NCBI RefSeq assembly: GCF_017255295.1
Contig: NZ_JAFKDE010000003.1
Coordinates: 310,001 to 374,000, forward strand
DNA length: 64,000 bases
Source: Nitratireductor aquimarinus
Lineage (GTDB): Bacteria > Pseudomonadota > Alphaproteobacteria > Rhizobiales > Rhizobiaceae
Reading direction: 5' to 3'
Below are positions 62,369-64,000 of this stretch, in pieces. A model generated the notes under the pieces. It ran no database searches, had not been told where the DNA came from, and saw nothing but the letters and a program-made list of their open reading frames with translations. The stretch's first letter is position 1. Every line of letters begins with the position of its first letter. A program made the translations under genes and the position numbers.

Positions 62369-64000
62369 TCAGTCCTTGCGCGGCAATTGCGGCACAAGGC
62401 TGCGCTTTGGCGGATCCTTGGGCTTCTGCGCCTTCGGCTTGGCCGCTGCCGCCTTGGGCTTGCGGGTCCGTTTGGCCGCCGGCTTCGCCTTCTTCTCGGG
62501 CACCTCGTCGCGCGGCTTGATCGGTGCATCATCGGGAAGCGCATCGAGTTTGAGGTGGCTCTTGCCCGCCTCGTCCTTCTCGACGCTGACGCGGACCGTG
62601 CCGCCCTTCTTGAGCTTGCCGAACAGCACTTCATCAGCCAGCGGCTTCTTGATGTGCTCCTGGATCACGCGGCCAAGCGGCCGTGCGCCCATCCGCTCGT
62701 CATAGCCCTTGTCCGCCAGCCAGGCGATGGCGTCATCCGACAGGTCGAAGGTGACGCGACGCTCGGCGAGCTGCGCCTCGAGCTGCATGACAAATTTCTG
62801 CACCACCTGGTGAATGACCGGAACCGGCAGCGAGCCGAACGGGATGACCGCGTCGAGACGGTTGCGGAACTCCGGCGTGAACAGCCGGTTGATCGCTTCC
62901 ATGTCGTCGCTGTCGCGCTTCGTCGATCCGAAACCGATGGCCGGCTTGGCGAGATCGGCCGCACCCGCATTGGTCGTCATGATGAGGATGACATTGCGGA
63001 AGTCGATGCTCTTGCCGTTATGGTCCGTCAGCTTGCCGTGATCCATGACCTGCAACAGGATGTTGAACAGATCCGGATGCGCCTTCTCGATCTCGTCGAG
63101 TAACAGCACGCAATGCGGATGCTGATCGACACCGTCCGTCAGAAGGCCACCCTGGTCGAAGCCCACATAGCCGGGCGGCGCGCCGATCAGGCGCGACACG
63201 GTGTGGCGCTCCATATATTCCGACATGTCGAAACGCAGGAGTTCGACACCCAGCGAAGCGGCGAGTTGCTTGGCCACTTCCGTCTTGCCGACGCCCGTGG
63301 GGCCGGAGAACAGGTAGGAGCCAATCGGCTTTTCAGGCTCGCGCAGACCGGCCCGCGCCAGCTTGATCGCCGACGACAGCGCCGTGATCGCGGCATCCTG
63401 ACCGTAAACAACGCGCTTCAGCTCGTCCTCGAGCGTCGCCAGCACCTTCTCGTCATCGGCCGAAACGGTCTTCGGCGGAATGCGGGCCATGGTGGCGATG
63501 GTCGCTTCGATTTCCTTGACGTTGATCGTCTTGCGACGCTTCGATTCCGGCAGAAGTTTCTGCGATGCGCCGGTCTCGTCCAGAACGTCGATGGCCTTGT
63601 CCGGCAGCTTACGGTCGTTGATGTAGCGCGCCGACAGTTCCACCGCGGCCTTCACCGCCTCGTTCGTGTAGCGAACCTTGTGGAAGTCCTCGAAGTAAGG
63701 CTTCAGCCCCTTCATGATCTCGACAGCGTCCTCAACGGAGGGTTCGGCGACGTCGATCTTCTGGAAGCGGCGCACCAGCGCACGGTCCTTCTCGAAGAAC
63801 TGTCGAAACTCCTTGTAGGTGGTCGAGCCGATGCAGCGGATCGAGCCGGACGATAAGGCCGGCTTCAGGAGGTTCGATGCATCCATCGCGCCGCCCGACG
63901 TTGCGCCCGCGCCGATAACCGTATGGATCTCGTCGATGAACAGAACCGCGCCCGGGAAATCCTCAAGCTCCTTGACGACCTGCTTGAGGCGTTCCTCGAA
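62369..64000 (-). CDS. clpA: ATP-dependent Clp protease ATP-binding subunit ClpA (5' end outside window)
   Basis: AAA+ unfoldase for ClpP. The frame is open to base 64000, giving 543 codons of the C-terminal part: end of D1 with VLFIDEIHTVIGAGATSGGAMDASNLLKPAL and the sensor GSTTYKEFRQFFEKDRAL, then D2 with Walker A FSGPTGVGKTEVAKQLA, Walker B VLLLDEIEKAHPD, and GFGSTKRDSDDMEAINRLFTPEFRNRLD. The IGF/IGL loop for ClpP is GFDQ-region type. An unusual Lys/Pro/Ala-rich tail of about 50 residues follows the usual end. clpS, usually upstream, would lie outside. Confidence 0.96.
   Translation of the reverse strand, partial: FEERLKQVVKELEDFPGAVLFIDEIHTVIGAGATSGGAMDASNLLKPALSSGSIRCIGSTTYKEFRQFFEKDRALVRRFQKIDVAEPSVEDAVEIMKGLKPYFEDFHKVRYTNEAVKAAVELSARYINDRKLPDKAIDVLDETGASQKLLPESKRRKTINVKEIEATIATMARIPPKTVSADDEKVLATLEDELKRVVYGQDAAITALSSAIKLARAGLREPEKPIGSYLFSGPTGVGKTEVAKQLAASLGVELLRFDMSEYMERHTVSRLIGAPPGYVGFDQGGLLTDGVDQHPHCVLLLDEIEKAHPDLFNILLQVMDHGKLTDHNGKSIDFRNVILIMTTNAGAADLAKPAIGFGSTKRDSDDMEAINRLFTPEFRNRLDAVIPFGSLPVPVIHQVVQKFVMQLEAQLAERRVTFDLSDDAIAWLADKGYDERMGARPLGRVIQEHIKKPLADEVLFGKLKKGGTVRVSVEKDEAGKSHLKLDALPDDAPIKPRDEVPEKKAKPAAKRTRKPKAAAAKPKAQKPKDPPKRSLVPQLPRKD

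Noticed and set aside
62344-62374. TGCCTGTCAGT repeated twice next to clpA
   Set aside because: Only an 11-base direct repeat; short, and partly in the clpA 3' end. Not enough for an element.

Overview
The window reads as a chromosomal core segment of a Rhizobiales alphaproteobacterium, most like the Phyllobacteriaceae / Mesorhizobium-Nitratireductor group. This rests on the ntrB-ntrC-ntrY order beside dusB, a fused ispDF, a pyruvate dehydrogenase E1-beta carrying its own lipoyl domain, the lipid A / BamA supercluster with lpxI, an EipB-family envelope protein, and alphaproteobacterial SOS boxes (GTTC-N7-GTTC). GC content is high and coding density is close to 95 %. I see no rRNA, tRNA, CRISPR array, insertion sequence, prophage or integrase.

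Layout. 1-5752 (minus): ntrY (3' end outside the window), ntrC, ntrB and dusB, nitrogen control plus tRNA dihydrouridine synthesis. 5887-7616 (plus): ispDF and a CinA/PncC amidase. 7619-23174 (minus): a long run with central carbon genes (tpiA, eno, pdhA-pdhB-pdhC, lpdA, lipA), secG, pyrG, kdsA, ftsB and small envelope or stress genes. 23350-28791 (plus): a PpiD-like chaperone, trpD, trpC, moaC, moeA. 28918-34533: a secreted hypothetical protein and ssb on the minus strand, divergent from uvrA and a DUF72 gene; the 939-bp gap between ssb and uvrA is the only long non-coding stretch. 34629-40054: comEC diverging from gltX and gltA. 40143-55568 (minus): a glyoxalase-like protein, a MATE transporter, then lpxB, lpxI, lpxA, fabZ, lpxD, bamA, rseP, cdsA, uppS, frr, pyrH, tsf, rpsB (written in map order; transcription runs from rpsB to lpxB). 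55731-64000: eipB, a RidA protein, a glycerophosphodiesterase, a FemAB-like acyltransferase, an SMR transporter, a HIT protein, a PAP2 phosphatase, azlD/azlC, and clpA cut by the window end.

How the genes work together. Translation (rpsB, tsf, frr), nucleotide supply (pyrH, pyrG) and envelope building (uppS, cdsA, rseP, bamA, lpx genes, fabZ, kdsA, secG) are interleaved, as is usual for the class. The glycolysis-to-acetyl-CoA step is grouped with the genes that make and reoxidise its lipoyl cofactor. Many neighbours overlap by 1-14 bases, which points to translational coupling.

Most of the window is ordinary core genome and I do not see a clear new defence or metabolic system. The places most worth a second look are the ssb-uvrA gap (two SOS boxes, a string of hairpins ending in an orphan minus-strand terminator, and a 19-codon leader-like ORF), the ssb terminator that doubles as the signal-peptide coding sequence of the next gene, a dispersed rhizobial palindromic element between frr and uppS, and the absence of lexA from the moeA-comEC slot where I would expect it.
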